A DNA stretch of 49,465 bases from Candidatus Omnitrophota bacterium (lineage in GTDB: Bacteria; Omnitrophota; Gorgyraeia; Zapsychrales; Fredricksoniimonadaceae), in contig JABDGZ010000008.1 in assembly GCA_013285735.1 (NCBI GenBank), forward strand, positions 3,372 through 52,836, given 5' to 3'. The position numbers and the translations under genes were made by a program. Below the pieces are notes generated by a model. The model was given only the letters and a program-made list of their open reading frames with translations. It was not told where the DNA came from and did no database searches. Positions 1-6,789 of this stretch are shown one piece after another. Within the stretch, counting starts at the first letter, position 1; every line of letters starts with the position of its first letter.

Positions 1-637
1 TTGTATTGCAGGAAACCCTTCTCTGCTTGTAAATTTCGTTAAGCAATTCTTCTGAGGTGCCGAGCTTCGGCGAACGCTCTAAAGCTTTTTTAATCATCTC
101 TTCTGCTTCTGCTTTTTTATACTGTAATTGCAATAAAATATGCAAGGCTTCTTCTTCAATATCACCCAGCTGGACTGATGGGCTCTGCACGGCCACACGG
201 TCACGCATTAAGGTAAACTTGCCCATCTTACCCTGCAACTTGGCTACAATTTCCTTGGCCTTTTGCTCGCCTATACCAGGAAGAGTTTTTAAATACTTGG
301 TGTCTCCCCGGTCAATGGCTTGGGCAATTTCACCAATCGCTTTATTCAAGGCTTTGACCGCAGCCCGAGGGCCTATACCGGAAACCTTGATGAACTCCAG
401 AAAAAAATCGCGTTCAATTTCATTAAGAAAACCCACCAAAACCGGCACACCGCTCGAGGGGGTCATCTGATAATAATGATACGTGATTAAACGTATATTG
501 CCATCGCTATCTTGATTTTCTTTTAAACGCTGCAAGACGGATATCGGTGTTAAAATCTCATAACTTAGCCCATTAGTCTCAAGGGTTATCGACATGTCAC
601 TCTGCTGTGCTATTTTGCCTTTAATAGCTGTGATCAT
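1..637 (-). CDS. ruvA: Holliday junction branch-migration protein RuvA (3' end outside window)
   Basis: RuvA binds the Holliday junction as a tetramer and loads the RuvB motor. Reading the minus strand from the ATG at 637 gives a protein beginning MITAIKGKI, with an N-terminal OB-fold, then two helix-hairpin-helix segments (FIKVSGIGPRAAVKAL and LKTLPGIGEQKAKEIV), then an acidic linker and the start of domain III (EEALHILLQLQYKKAEAEEMIKKAL), which contacts RuvB. About 212 codons are visible, so nearly the whole gene is present; the stop lies beyond the left edge. The start overlaps the TGA that ends the downstream portion of ruvC (ATGA), the usual ruvC-ruvA arrangement, and this supports the chosen start. 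Identification is secure from motif order and neighbours. Confidence 0.95.
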   Translation of the reverse strand, partial: MITAIKGKIAQQSDMSITLETNGLSYEILTPISVLQRLKENQDSDGNIRLITYHYYQMTPSSGVPVLVGFLNEIERDFFLEFIKVSGIGPRAAVKALNKAIGEIAQAIDRGDTKYLKTLPGIGEQKAKEIVAKLQGKMGKFTLMRDRVAVQSPSVQLGDIEEEALHILLQLQYKKAEAEEMIKKALERSPKLGTSEELLNEIYKQRRVSCNT

Positions 638-1119
638 ATTAATTTATACCGCATCATATGAGCCTGCCCCAGGGCCAACGCCAATGCATCACTAGCATCT
701 AATTTAAACGCTGCAGATTAGATATTCAACATTCTTTTGATAAATTCTTGGGTCTGGATCTTGGTGGCATTACCATTGCCCAACAGAGACTTACGGATAC
801 GTTTGACGCTTTGCTCTACAAGTTCTATTTTTTGCTGGGCCACACTTAAACAAATCACCCCGCGCACATGGCCCAAGGTAATGGCGGTGGCAGGGTGTCG
901 AGTGTGGGCGTATAATTTTTCTAAAACCACCACATCAGGATGATGGGTTTTGAGTATGGTTGTGATATGGAGATGTATTTTCAAAAGCCTTTGTTCGAAA
1001 GCCACCTTGGGGTCAGGTTCAATGGTACCCGCCTCAAGGATTGTGACGCCGCCGGCTTTAATATCAACGACGCCATATCCCGTGGTGATCAGACCGGGAT
1101 CGATGCCTAATATACGCAT
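634..1119 (-). pseudogene. ruvC: Holliday junction resolvase RuvC, interrupted by an in-frame TAA
   Basis: RuvC cleaves Holliday junctions held by RuvAB. The reading frame from ATG 1119 gives MRILGIDPGLITTGYGVVD with catalytic Asp7, then Glu67 in VVVLEKLYAHTRHP and the conserved LGHVRG, and stops after RMLNI at a TAA (718-720), residue 133. The same frame then continues without interruption through SAAFKLDASDALALALGQAH and ends at a TGA at 634-636 that overlaps ruvA. The second part holds the two C-terminal acidic residues (LDASDAL) that complete the RuvC active site. The frame is intact on both sides, so a single base change created the stop in a poorly conserved linker. Either the gene is a recent pseudogene, the stop is read through, or it is an assembly error. 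As terminated, the 133-residue product should lack nuclease activity. Confidence 0.85.
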
Positions 1120-1122
1120 AAA

Positions 1123-1875
1123 TTATTCTTCGGCAAGCTTTGCCATTTCTTCGTCAGAAATATCAAAGTTAGCGTGCACATGCTGAATATCTTCATTCTC
1201 TTCCAAAAGCTCAATAAGCCCCAACAAATTCTTGGCGTCACTACCTTCAACCTTGACGGTAGATGCAGGAATCATGGTGATTTCAGCAGTTACCGTGTCA
1301 ATATTCTTGGCAACAAACGCTGTCCTGACAGCTTCAAAAGCGGTTGGCTCAGTAAATATTTCAAATGTTTCGCCTTCGGTTTTTACATCTTCAGCACCAG
1401 CTTCAAGAGCAACTTCCATCACAGCATCTTCAGAAGCCTTAGCTTTCTCAACTTCTAAATAACCTTTTTTGGTAAACATAAAGGCTGTTGAACCAGCACC
1501 GGCTAATGAACCGCCCCGTTTATTCAATAGATTACGAACTTCTGCCGTGGTACGATTTTTGTTATCTGTTAATCCTTCAATCAAAAGCGCCACACCACCA
1601 GGGCCGTACGCGTCAAAAACAACATTCTCAAAAACAATACCAGGAATTTCGCCGGTACCTTTCTTGATCGCATTCTCGACGTTATTTTGAGGCATATTGT
1701 ATTCACGGGTACGTGCAATCGCGGCCCTTAAACGGAAATTGGTGTCAATATTGCGTCCGCCTTCCTTGGCTGCTGCTGTAACTTCCTTGCTCAATTTTGT
1801 AAACAAGGCACCGCGCTTGGCGTCTTCAGCACCTTTTTTATGTTTAATTTTTGCCCATTTAGAATGACCTGACAT
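1123..1875 (-). CDS. yebC: YebC/PmpR-family protein (transcription/translation regulator)
   Basis: The 250-residue protein starts MSGHSKWAKIKHKK, the hallmark N-terminus of the YebC/TACO1 family, and contains RGALFTKLSKEVTAAAKEGG and VENAIKKGTGE, as expected for the three-domain YebC fold. Family members act as DNA-binding regulators or help ribosomes translate difficult stretches such as polyproline; which applies here is not visible. An upstream start nine codons earlier is possible, but the ATG at 1875 has GGAGGT (1883-1888) seven bases before it and matches the family N-terminus. The gene sits immediately upstream of ruvC-ruvA, a very common bacterial arrangement, with a four-base gap to ruvC. 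Length is typical. Confidence 0.95.
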   Translation of the reverse strand: MSGHSKWAKIKHKKGAEDAKRGALFTKLSKEVTAAAKEGGRNIDTNFRLRAAIARTREYNMPQNNVENAIKKGTGEIPGIVFENVVFDAYGPGGVALLIEGLTDNKNRTTAEVRNLLNKRGGSLAGAGSTAFMFTKKGYLEVEKAKASEDAVMEVALEAGAEDVKTEGETFEIFTEPTAFEAVRTAFVAKNIDTVTAEITMIPASTVKVEGSDAKNLLGLIELLEENEDIQHVHANFDISDEEMAKLAEE

Positions 1876-1882
1876 TTCAAAT

Positions 1883-1888
1883 ACCTCC
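1883..1888 (-). promoter_or_regulatory. Ribosome binding site of yebC
   Basis: GGAGGT on the minus strand, seven bases upstream of ATG 1875. It decides between the internal ATG and the longer reading frame. Confidence 0.85.
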
Positions 1889-1893
1889 GTAAT

Positions 1894-1947
1894 AGGGGAC
1901 ACTTTAAAGTGTCCCCTCTATTAAGGGGACACTTTAAAGTGTCCCCT
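1894..1947. repeat. Doublet of identical perfect 24-bp palindromes
   Basis: Two identical perfect palindromes at 1894-1917 and 1924-1947, each built as AGGGGACACTTT followed by its reverse complement, are separated by six bases (CTATTA). The pair lies between the 3' end of the RNase P RNA and the ribosome binding site of yebC. The paired, head-to-tail palindrome layout resembles REP/BIME elements that REP-associated tyrosine transposases (IS200/IS605-like) mobilise. No transposase is present in this window. There is no T-run after either hairpin, so these are not classic intrinsic terminators, although a hairpin here could still protect or process the RNA ends. Confidence 0.9.
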
Positions 1948-1966
1948 ATTACTAATTAATAAAGCA

Positions 1967-2252
1967 GTCAATAAGCCGAGTTCTGTGTCCCTTGCGGGCG
2001 ATGACCATTTGACTAACACCTCGCATTTTTACAAGGTATCTGGCAGCCTACCCGAGAGTATGACGCGGCGGATCGCCCCGTGCGCTTCGCGGCTTCTCTC
2101 CTATTTGGCATTGCTCCATGCAGAGATTGCTCGTTTCACTCTCCCTTTGCAGGGAGCATCGTCACTGTAGCTCTAATCCTGATCTTGCGACCGTCCCGCG
2201 TTATCGGGATGCATTATCCTTTGGAGCTCGGACTTTCCTCACCAACGCTTTA
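1967..2252 (-). ncRNA. rnpB: RNase P RNA (bacterial type)
   Basis: Catalytic RNA that trims tRNA 5' leaders. On the minus strand the 5' part carries the conserved GAGGAAAGTCCGAGCTCC (about 2226-2243) and the 3' part carries ACAGAACTCGGCTTATTGAC (about 1969-1988). These are the universally conserved P3/P4 and 3' signatures. A short P1 can form from AAAGCG near 2247-2252 and TGCTTT near 1966-1971, so the gene is about 285 nt, shorter than the E. coli RNA. The 5' end falls on or within the stop codon of rnhA (2250-2252), and its promoter must therefore lie inside rnhA. Exact ends are estimates. Confidence 0.93.
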
Positions 2253-2669
2253 AGCATCGGCGCGGTCACCCTGACTTGCTTTTTTTAAAACCTGTCGAAC
2301 CAGCGCATCTGCTTCTGCGTTCTCTTCACGCGGCACATGCGTAATTTGAAAACTTTTAAAACCCGTAATCAAATGCTTCACTTGTTCAAAGAGCGGTTTT
2401 ATATTCTCATGCTTGACCGCGTAGCTGCCCGCCACCTGCTTGACCATCAATTCACTATCCGCCTTAACACTCACGTCATCCGCTTTTAGAATCAAGGCTT
2501 CCTGTAAAGCCACAATCAAAGCTGTATATTCCGCGATATTATTTGTCCCTTGGCCGATGGCACGGGACAAGGTCTTAACGGTCTTAGCTCCGTCTTTAAT
2601 AACCACTCCGATGGCTGCCGGCCCGGGATTTCCTGAACAACCGCCGTCGGTAAAAATCTGTAATTTCAT
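2250..2669 (-). CDS. rnhA: Ribonuclease HI
   Basis: Cleaves the RNA strand of RNA-DNA hybrids. The 139-residue protein begins MKLQIFTDGGCSGNPGPAA with the first catalytic Asp at residue 8, then Glu47 in NNIAEYTAL, Asp71 in KADSELMVKQV, and a C-terminal HVPREENAEADALV with the fourth acidic residue. The spacing fits the classical RNase HI fold; the short basic region typical of E. coli RNase HI is reduced. The stop abuts the 5' end of the RNase P RNA. The start at 2669 follows the TAG of the zinc-ribbon gene by three bases without a clear Shine-Dalgarno sequence, so translational coupling is likely. Confidence 0.93.
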   Translation of the reverse strand: MKLQIFTDGGCSGNPGPAAIGVVIKDGAKTVKTLSRAIGQGTNNIAEYTALIVALQEALILKADDVSVKADSELMVKQVAGSYAVKHENIKPLFEQVKHLITGFKSFQITHVPREENAEADALVRQVLKKASQGDRADA

Positions 2670-2672
2670 ATA

Positions 2673-3404
2673 CTAAAGATCATCAGCCAGATAAAGGATC
2701 CTGGCACATTGATCGCAGGCAATGATCTGTTCGTATTTTTTAAGCTCATTCATGACCTGTTCCGTCAAATGCATATGACAGCCGCCGCAGGCATGATTAT
2801 CTACTTTAACAATACCTAAGCCATCTTTATTCTTCAGCACCCGTTCATAACGGCTTAAATAATCTGGCCTGACTTCCGGAGCAATGCGTGAACGTTGTGA
2901 TTCTTTGACTTTTACCTGGTCGCCAATCACGGCCACATCATCATCGACCTGTTTTTTCTTGGCATTAAATTCTTTTTCGTATTGAAGGACCGTAACCTTT
3001 TCTGCTTCCAGGGCTTTGCGGGCCGCATCCACATCATCATAACCCAACAGGATACGTTCTTCGACGATTGATTTATCGGCCTTCAAATTCTCAATTTCAA
3101 GCAGCCTGGCTTGATATTCCTTATTCGTTTTTAAAAGGCTCAAAGAAGCGTCCGCTTTCGCGATACCTTCCTCTTTCATTTTAAGATCTAATTCCAGTTC
3201 TTTCTGTTGGACTTGAACAGTTTTTAATTTATCTTCTAGCTCTTTAAGTGTGACTTTTTTGGAATCAAATTCAACCTTTAACGCTTCAAGCTCAACGGGT
3301 TTCTCGCGCAATTCACGTTTGAAACGGAAAATTTCCTCGTCCATGACCTGCAACTCAACGAGTTTCCTAATCTGGTCCTTCAAATTTTGTCCTGTCACTG
3401 TCAT
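2673..3404 (-). CDS. Coiled-coil protein with C-terminal C4 zinc ribbon (DUF164 family)
   Basis: A 243-residue protein whose first ~190 residues form a long charged coiled coil (repeated K/E/L heptads) and whose C-terminus carries CGGCHMHL and, about 20 residues later, CDQCARILYL: two CxxC pairs forming a zinc ribbon. This layout is the DUF164 (zf-RING_7) family, widespread in bacteria and often beside rnhA, with no firmly established molecular function. The frame is open up to an ATG at 3425, but that ATG lies inside a dispersed repeat (3421-3454), while the ATG at 3404 has AAGGA six bases upstream; I take 3404. It is translationally linked to rnhA. Confidence 0.88.
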   Translation of the reverse strand: MTVTGQNLKDQIRKLVELQVMDEEIFRFKRELREKPVELEALKVEFDSKKVTLKELEDKLKTVQVQQKELELDLKMKEEGIAKADASLSLLKTNKEYQARLLEIENLKADKSIVEERILLGYDDVDAARKALEAEKVTVLQYEKEFNAKKKQVDDDVAVIGDQVKVKESQRSRIAPEVRPDYLSRYERVLKNKDGLGIVKVDNHACGGCHMHLTEQVMNELKKYEQIIACDQCARILYLADDL

Positions 3405-3420
3405 TAAGTCCTTTTCCCGC

Positions 3421-3454
3421 GTCATTGCGAGGAGCGCAGCAACGAAGCAATCTC
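3421..3454. repeat. Dispersed repeat, family B (full copy)
   Basis: Begins GTCATTGCGAGGAGCGC and ends GAAGCAATCTC; the ends are inverted repeats (ATTGC...GCAAT). A shorter copy lies inside priA at 33125-33152. Similar elements are dispersed in many bacterial genomes. It sits between the tRNA-Val gene and the zinc-ribbon gene. Confidence 0.75.
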
Positions 3455-3467
3455 TTTAAAATTTATC

Positions 3468-3544
3468 TGGTGGACTCAGTAGGATTTGAACCTACGACCT
3501 TCGCCATGTGAGGGCGACGCTCTAACCAACTGAGCCATGAGTCC
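3468..3544 (-). tRNA. tRNA-Val (anticodon CAC)
   Basis: Folds as a standard cloverleaf on the minus strand: acceptor GGACTCA/TGAGTCC, D arm GCTC/GAGC, anticodon stem TCGCC/GGCGA with loop CTCACAT (anticodon CAC), T arm GTAGG TTCAAAT CCTAC, discriminator A and an encoded CCA. It is 77 nt and lies 13 bases downstream of the second tRNA gene, so the two are probably co-transcribed. Confidence 0.95.
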
Positions 3545-3557
3545 GAAATTTTTCAAA

Positions 3558-3631
<74 letters not shown>

Positions 3632-3645
3632 CAAAGAAGTTTTCA

Positions 3646-3651
3646 ATATTA
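3646..3651 (-). promoter_or_regulatory. Possible extended -10 element for the two-tRNA unit
   Basis: Minus strand reads TGTTAATAT, a TGn-plus-TAATAT extended -10, about 15 bases upstream of the CAT tRNA 5' end. No good -35 hexamer is visible, so this is tentative. Confidence 0.35.
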
Positions 3652-3685
3652 ACATAATTTATATTTTATGGGTAGTAAAAATTTC

Positions 3686-4099
3686 TTACGAAGAAGGAGT
3701 ATTCCTTGGTAGATTTGAATATTCATCTGCGTCAGCACTGTCATCGCTGCTGCCGCTACCTTGGGCCTGATCCATTTGACTCTGCATAGCCCTCCACTCG
3801 CTTAATTGGTATGGCTTAAGATAGACTGATAGCTCTTGGGTCTCTTCTTCCTCTATCCCTTGCCTTTGGCTGTCAATAGCACTCTGATTCATATTACCAT
3901 CCGCAATGCTTTTTTGAAGATCCTGGAACGCTAACGCATATTTATCAATGATCGGTGTAATATTAGCCACCTGATCATCTTGTAGATCCAACTGTGTTTT
4001 CATTTTTGCGACTATATCGTTGGAGCTCAATGATTGCTGGGCAAAGGCAGGGATTATTGTCATAAATAAAATTATCAAAAATCCATAAATCACTTTCAT
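3686..4099 (-). CDS. Spy/CpxP-like small periplasmic protein
   Basis: A 137-residue protein with a clear signal peptide (MKVIYGFLIILFMTIIPAFA, cleavage before QQ) followed by a helical domain with two LTxxQ-like spots (LDLQDDQVANI near residue 40, LKPYQLSEWRAM near residue 103) and an acidic, Ser/Asp-rich tail. It is a recognisable paralogue of the protein at 14196-14618: NDIVAKMKTQLDLQDDQVANITPIIDKY aligns with the same region there. Family members (Spy, CpxP, ZraP) are periplasmic chaperones or stress sensors. ATG 4099 has AGGAGGAT six bases before it. A palindromic repeat abuts this ribosome binding site on its upstream side. Confidence 0.75.
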   Translation of the reverse strand: MKVIYGFLIILFMTIIPAFAQQSLSSNDIVAKMKTQLDLQDDQVANITPIIDKYALAFQDLQKSIADGNMNQSAIDSQRQGIEEEETQELSVYLKPYQLSEWRAMQSQMDQAQGSGSSDDSADADEYSNLPRNTPSS

Positions 4100-4102
4100 G
4101 TT

Positions 4103-4110
4103 ATCCTCCT
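4103..4110 (-). promoter_or_regulatory. Strong ribosome binding site of the Spy-like gene
   Basis: AGGAGGAT just upstream of ATG 4099; immediately preceded by a copy of repeat family A at 4111-4137. Confidence 0.8.
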
Positions 4111-4137
4111 GGATTCCCGCTTGCGCGGGAATGACAG
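4111..4137. repeat. Dispersed palindromic repeat, family A, copy 1
   Basis: 27-base element whose core is a near-perfect inverted repeat (ATTCCCGC ... GCGGGAAT) with a TTGC centre instead of the TTTC of the other copies. Intergenic, abutting a ribosome binding site. The other copies are at 23375, 28362, 31720 and 33882. Confidence 0.85.
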
Positions 4138-4150
4138 AATCTATTAATTT

Positions 4151-4184
4151 AAAAAACCCGCCAGCGGTTTCGCTGACGGGCTTT
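4151..4184 (-). terminator. Intrinsic terminator after the CxxC protein gene
   Basis: Ten-base stem (CCCGTCAGCG pairing with CGCTGGCGGG, one mismatch) with an AAAC-type loop, followed on the minus strand by TTTTTT. A shorter T-run on the other side makes it potentially bidirectional. It lies about 25 bases after the stop of the small zinc protein. Confidence 0.85.
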
Positions 4185-4210
4185 TGTGATCTTACAATGC
4201 CACTTGAAGG

Positions 4211-4387
4211 TCAGCGGCTGCTATCTTTATGCTTTGAAAAACAGTCCTTACAATAAACTGGACGATCTTCTCTAGGTTTAAAGGGAACTTCACACTCTTT
4301 CTTACAATCCGCGCAAACAGCTTTGTGCATTTCTCTCGGTCCTCTGTCATACCCACCACGACCACCTTGTCCACCCTGAAAACCCAT
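4211..4387 (-). CDS. 58-residue CxxC/CxxC zinc-binding protein
   Basis: A short gene in a different frame from the longer open frame at 4192-4374, which I reject. It encodes a Gly-rich start (MGFQGGQGGRGGYDRG) followed by MHKAVCADCKKECEVPF, KPREDRPVYCKDCFSKHK and a stop. The CxxC-x17-CxxC layout with VPFKP and RPVYC is a small zinc-binding family I recognise from many bacterial MAGs; its function is unknown, though the Gly/Arg-rich lead and zinc knuckle suggest nucleic-acid contact. ATG 4387 is preceded by AAGGAGAA (4393-4399). A terminator follows. A perfect 8-bp hairpin (4408-4426) stands just upstream. Confidence 0.85.
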   Translation of the reverse strand: MGFQGGQGGRGGYDRGPREMHKAVCADCKKECEVPFKPREDRPVYCKDCFSKHKDSSR

Positions 4388-4407
4388 GTAATTCTCCTTG
4401 TTATGAT

Positions 4408-4426
4408 CCCCTGCTCACAGCAGGGG
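4408..4426. repeat. Perfect hairpin between the TPR gene and the CxxC gene
   Basis: CCCCTGCT, three-base loop, AGCAGGGG. There is no T-run on either strand, so it is not a standard terminator. It sits nine bases upstream of the ribosome binding site of the 58-residue gene and could stabilise or control its mRNA. Confidence 0.6.
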
Positions 4427-4465
4427 ACGAATTAAAACGTTTGTTGGATTATCTTCTTAAAACTA

Positions 4466-5359
4466 TCATCTGTCTACTGCTTTTTTTATTACACCAACTA
4501 ATCCAGGATCAACGGCGTATCCTAATGCAGCAGCTTTCTGTAAATCACCCCACGCCTTCCTATATTCCTTCAACTGATAATAGACAATGGCCCGATCATT
4601 ATACGCCTGGGCTATCTGAGGATTTATTTCAATGGCTTTAGTAAAGTCATACCTGGCTTGAGCAAGGTCATCCTGTTCAACATAAACACTTCCCCGATTA
4701 GCATAACTTTCTGCATATTGGGGATTTAACTCAATGGCTTTACTAAAATCATTAATAGCGTCTATAAACCTACCTTGGCCCTCGTAACATATCCCCCGAT
4801 TATAATAAGCTTGGGCAAGAGCAGGATCTAATTCAATGCTTTTACTCAAATCAGCGATGGCTTGAGTTAAATCACCCTGTTTTTCCAGGGTGATTCCACG
4901 ATTGTGATAACTTTCCGCGTAATCAGGATTTATTCTAATGGCTTGGGTAAAATCAGAAACTGCTTGAACTGTATTGCCCTGGCTAGCAAAGGCAAGGCCG
5001 CGATTGTAATAGGTACTGGCGTCCTGGGGATTTTTTTCAATAATTTTATTATAGTCAGCAATGGCTTGTGTGAAATTATTTTGACTTATATAGGCACCAG
5101 CCCTGGCCTCATAAACCCCTAGATCGTCTGGGTTAATTTTAATAGCTTCGCTAAAATCAGCAATAGCTTTAGTGCTATTGCCCTGCTTCTGCCATAAAAT
5201 ACCACGATCATAATACGCATCTGCAGAACGGGGGTTTATCGCAATGGCCCTGTTTAAATCTTCTATGGTTGGAGGGTGATTATCATCGAAGGCAAAACCC
5301 CATGAAGCACTGAAGAAAACCATGGTTGCCAACAAAAAAGATTGCTGAAAAGTTTTCAT
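4466..5359 (-). CDS. Secreted TPR-repeat protein
   Basis: A 297-residue protein: signal peptide (MKTFQQSFLLATMVFFSASWGFA) then about seven consecutive 34-residue TPR units with the pattern AYYNRGxxxxxQGxxxxAIxDFxKAIxINP, covering residues ~30-275. TPRs form a superhelical scaffold for protein binding; in the periplasm such proteins often organise envelope complexes. The ATG at 5359 overlaps the stop of the upstream outer-membrane-factor gene (ATGA), so I prefer it to an in-frame ATG six codons earlier. It appears to be the last gene of the efflux operon, although its role there is unknown. Confidence 0.8.
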   Translation of the reverse strand: MKTFQQSFLLATMVFFSASWGFAFDDNHPPTIEDLNRAIAINPRSADAYYDRGILWQKQGNSTKAIADFSEAIKINPDDLGVYEARAGAYISQNNFTQAIADYNKIIEKNPQDASTYYNRGLAFASQGNTVQAVSDFTQAIRINPDYAESYHNRGITLEKQGDLTQAIADLSKSIELDPALAQAYYNRGICYEGQGRFIDAINDFSKAIELNPQYAESYANRGSVYVEQDDLAQARYDFTKAIEINPQIAQAYNDRAIVYYQLKEYRKAWGDLQKAAALGYAVDPGLVGVIKKAVDR

Positions 5360-6789
5360 TCCTGGGATGTTGTCCATCCTCCACCTAGATATTGAATGAG
5401 CAGCACACAGACATTGAAGCGTTCACCAAGAAGGGTAACATCGGTTTTTTCATTAGTCAATGCCGTCGCCTGTATGGTGATGACATCCAAGGCACTTACT
5501 GTCCCTGCTTTGTATTGATTGATTTCAAGCTCTAGGGCTTTCTGGGCGTCCTTGACAGCAGCATCCTGAACTTGTTCTTCTTGTTCTAATATACGAAGCG
5601 CTGCTAAATTATCTTCAACTTGTTGGAAAGCGGTTAACACCGTCTGACGATACGATGCTACATCCTGGTCATAAACAGCCTTGGCCTGAGACGTTTGCGC
5701 CTGCCTTAAACCCGCGTCAAATATGGTTTCAGCCAAGGCCGGCCCCACGGACCACAAAGGATTGGGTGAAGAAAATATTCGAGATAAATCTGAAGATCCA
5801 TAGCTGCCCGAGGCGCTTAAAGTCAACGTTGGGTAATACGCGGCTTCGGCCACGCCAATGAGGGCATTGGCTGAGGCCACAGTTCTTTCTGCAGCAGCAA
5901 TATCCGGCCTGCGTTCAAGAATCTCCGACGGTAATCCAGTAGGAACATCCGGGACGCGGCTTGGCAAACTTAAAGAGGGTATTGAAAAATCAGATGCTGG
6001 TTTTCCAATTAACAAAGCGATGGCATGCTCCATTTGTGAACGCTGCACACCAATATCAATCTCCTGGGCTTGGGTCGCTTCAAGCTGAGTTTTCGCTTGA
6101 ATAACAGCTGATTCAGAGACAACGCCAGAGGCATATTGATTCTTTGTCAAATCAAGAAATTTCTGATAGATAATAATCGTATCATCCAAAAGCTTTTTTT
6201 GCGCGTCCAATGAACACAGCTGAAAATAATCCTGGGCCAATTGCGCCTGGGCAGAAAGCTTGGCATTTTCCAAGTCAGCGCTAGAGGCTTGGGCCTGAGC
6301 CTTATAAGATGTTATCGTCTGACGGATCTTGCCCCAGAGGTCAACTTCCCAGGTAACATCAGCGCTTAACAAATTATTAGAGACAGCATAGTGTGAACTA
6401 GAAGAGGATCCGCCGTTACTGCCAGATGAACCATTGTTACCAGATGAGCCGCCATGTGACCGGGTATAAGAACCTGTTGTAGTTAAAATCGGAAAAATAG
6501 CTGACTTGGCTGCTTGTACTAAGGCATACGCTTGAGCATACTGCGCCTGGGCAGCCACTATGTTCTGGTTTGAAATATTGACCTGTTCTTCAAGAGCGTC
6601 TAATCGCGGGTCATTGAATATTTTCCACCACTCTCCCCTGATAATTTCATCTTGGGGTTGGGCTTTTTTCCAATCCTTTGATTCTTTATAGGCGGCTGGT
6701 ATCTGAGTTGTCGGCCTTACGTATTTAGGACCAACGGCACAGCCTGTGAAAAACATGAGCAGGCTTGCTATAAAATATGTTTTTTTCAT
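5356..6789 (-). CDS. NodT-family outer-membrane factor of the MdtABC-type pump
   Basis: Trimeric outer-membrane channel (TolC fold) that closes the RND efflux conduit. The 477-residue protein starts [21 protein letters not shown] with a lipobox (FTGC) for lipidation, then two OEP repeats. Recognisable NodT blocks include EVDLWGKIR, LLIGKPASDF, LPSEILERRPDIAAAE, ANALIGVAEAAYYPTLTLSASG and the terminal YLGGGW. Odd point: a Gly/Ser/Asn-only insertion (residues ~113-134) in the first repeat. The ATG at 6789 overlaps the TGA of the upstream RND gene (ATGA) and matches the other junctions of this operon; an ATG three codons earlier is the alternative. Confidence 0.93.
   Translation of the reverse strand: MKKTYFIASLLMFFTGCAVGPKYVRPTTQIPAAYKESKDWKKAQPQDEIIRGEWWKIFNDPRLDALEEQVNISNQNIVAAQAQYAQAYALVQAAKSAIFPILTTTGSYTRSHGGSSGNNGSSGSNGGSSSSSHYAVSNNLLSADVTWEVDLWGKIRQTITSYKAQAQASSADLENAKLSAQAQLAQDYFQLCSLDAQKKLLDDTIIIYQKFLDLTKNQYASGVVSESAVIQAKTQLEATQAQEIDIGVQRSQMEHAIALLIGKPASDFSIPSLSLPSRVPDVPTGLPSEILERRPDIAAAERTVASANALIGVAEAAYYPTLTLSASGSYGSSDLSRIFSSPNPLWSVGPALAETIFDAGLRQAQTSQAKAVYDQDVASYRQTVLTAFQQVEDNLAALRILEQEEQVQDAAVKDAQKALELEINQYKAGTVSALDVITIQATALTNEKTDVTLLGERFNVCVLLIQYLGGGWTTSQE

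Noticed and set aside
57-470. Plus-strand open frame over ruvA
   Set aside because: Antisense shadow of a conserved ruvA; no ribosome binding site or family resemblance.
1889-1950. CRISPR-like repeat-spacer pattern
   Set aside because: Only two palindromes separated by six bases; no further units or cas genes.
1985-2170. Plus-strand open frame over the RNase P RNA
   Set aside because: The region is explained by conserved RNase P RNA segments on the other strand.
3405-3425. Longer start for the zinc-ribbon protein
   Set aside because: The upstream ATG is created by a dispersed repeat; the later ATG has AAGGA in the right place.
4192-4374. 60-codon open frame opposite to no known family, overlapping the CxxC protein
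   Set aside because: It is a shifted frame of the 58-residue zinc protein, which has the family motifs, ribosome binding site and proper start.
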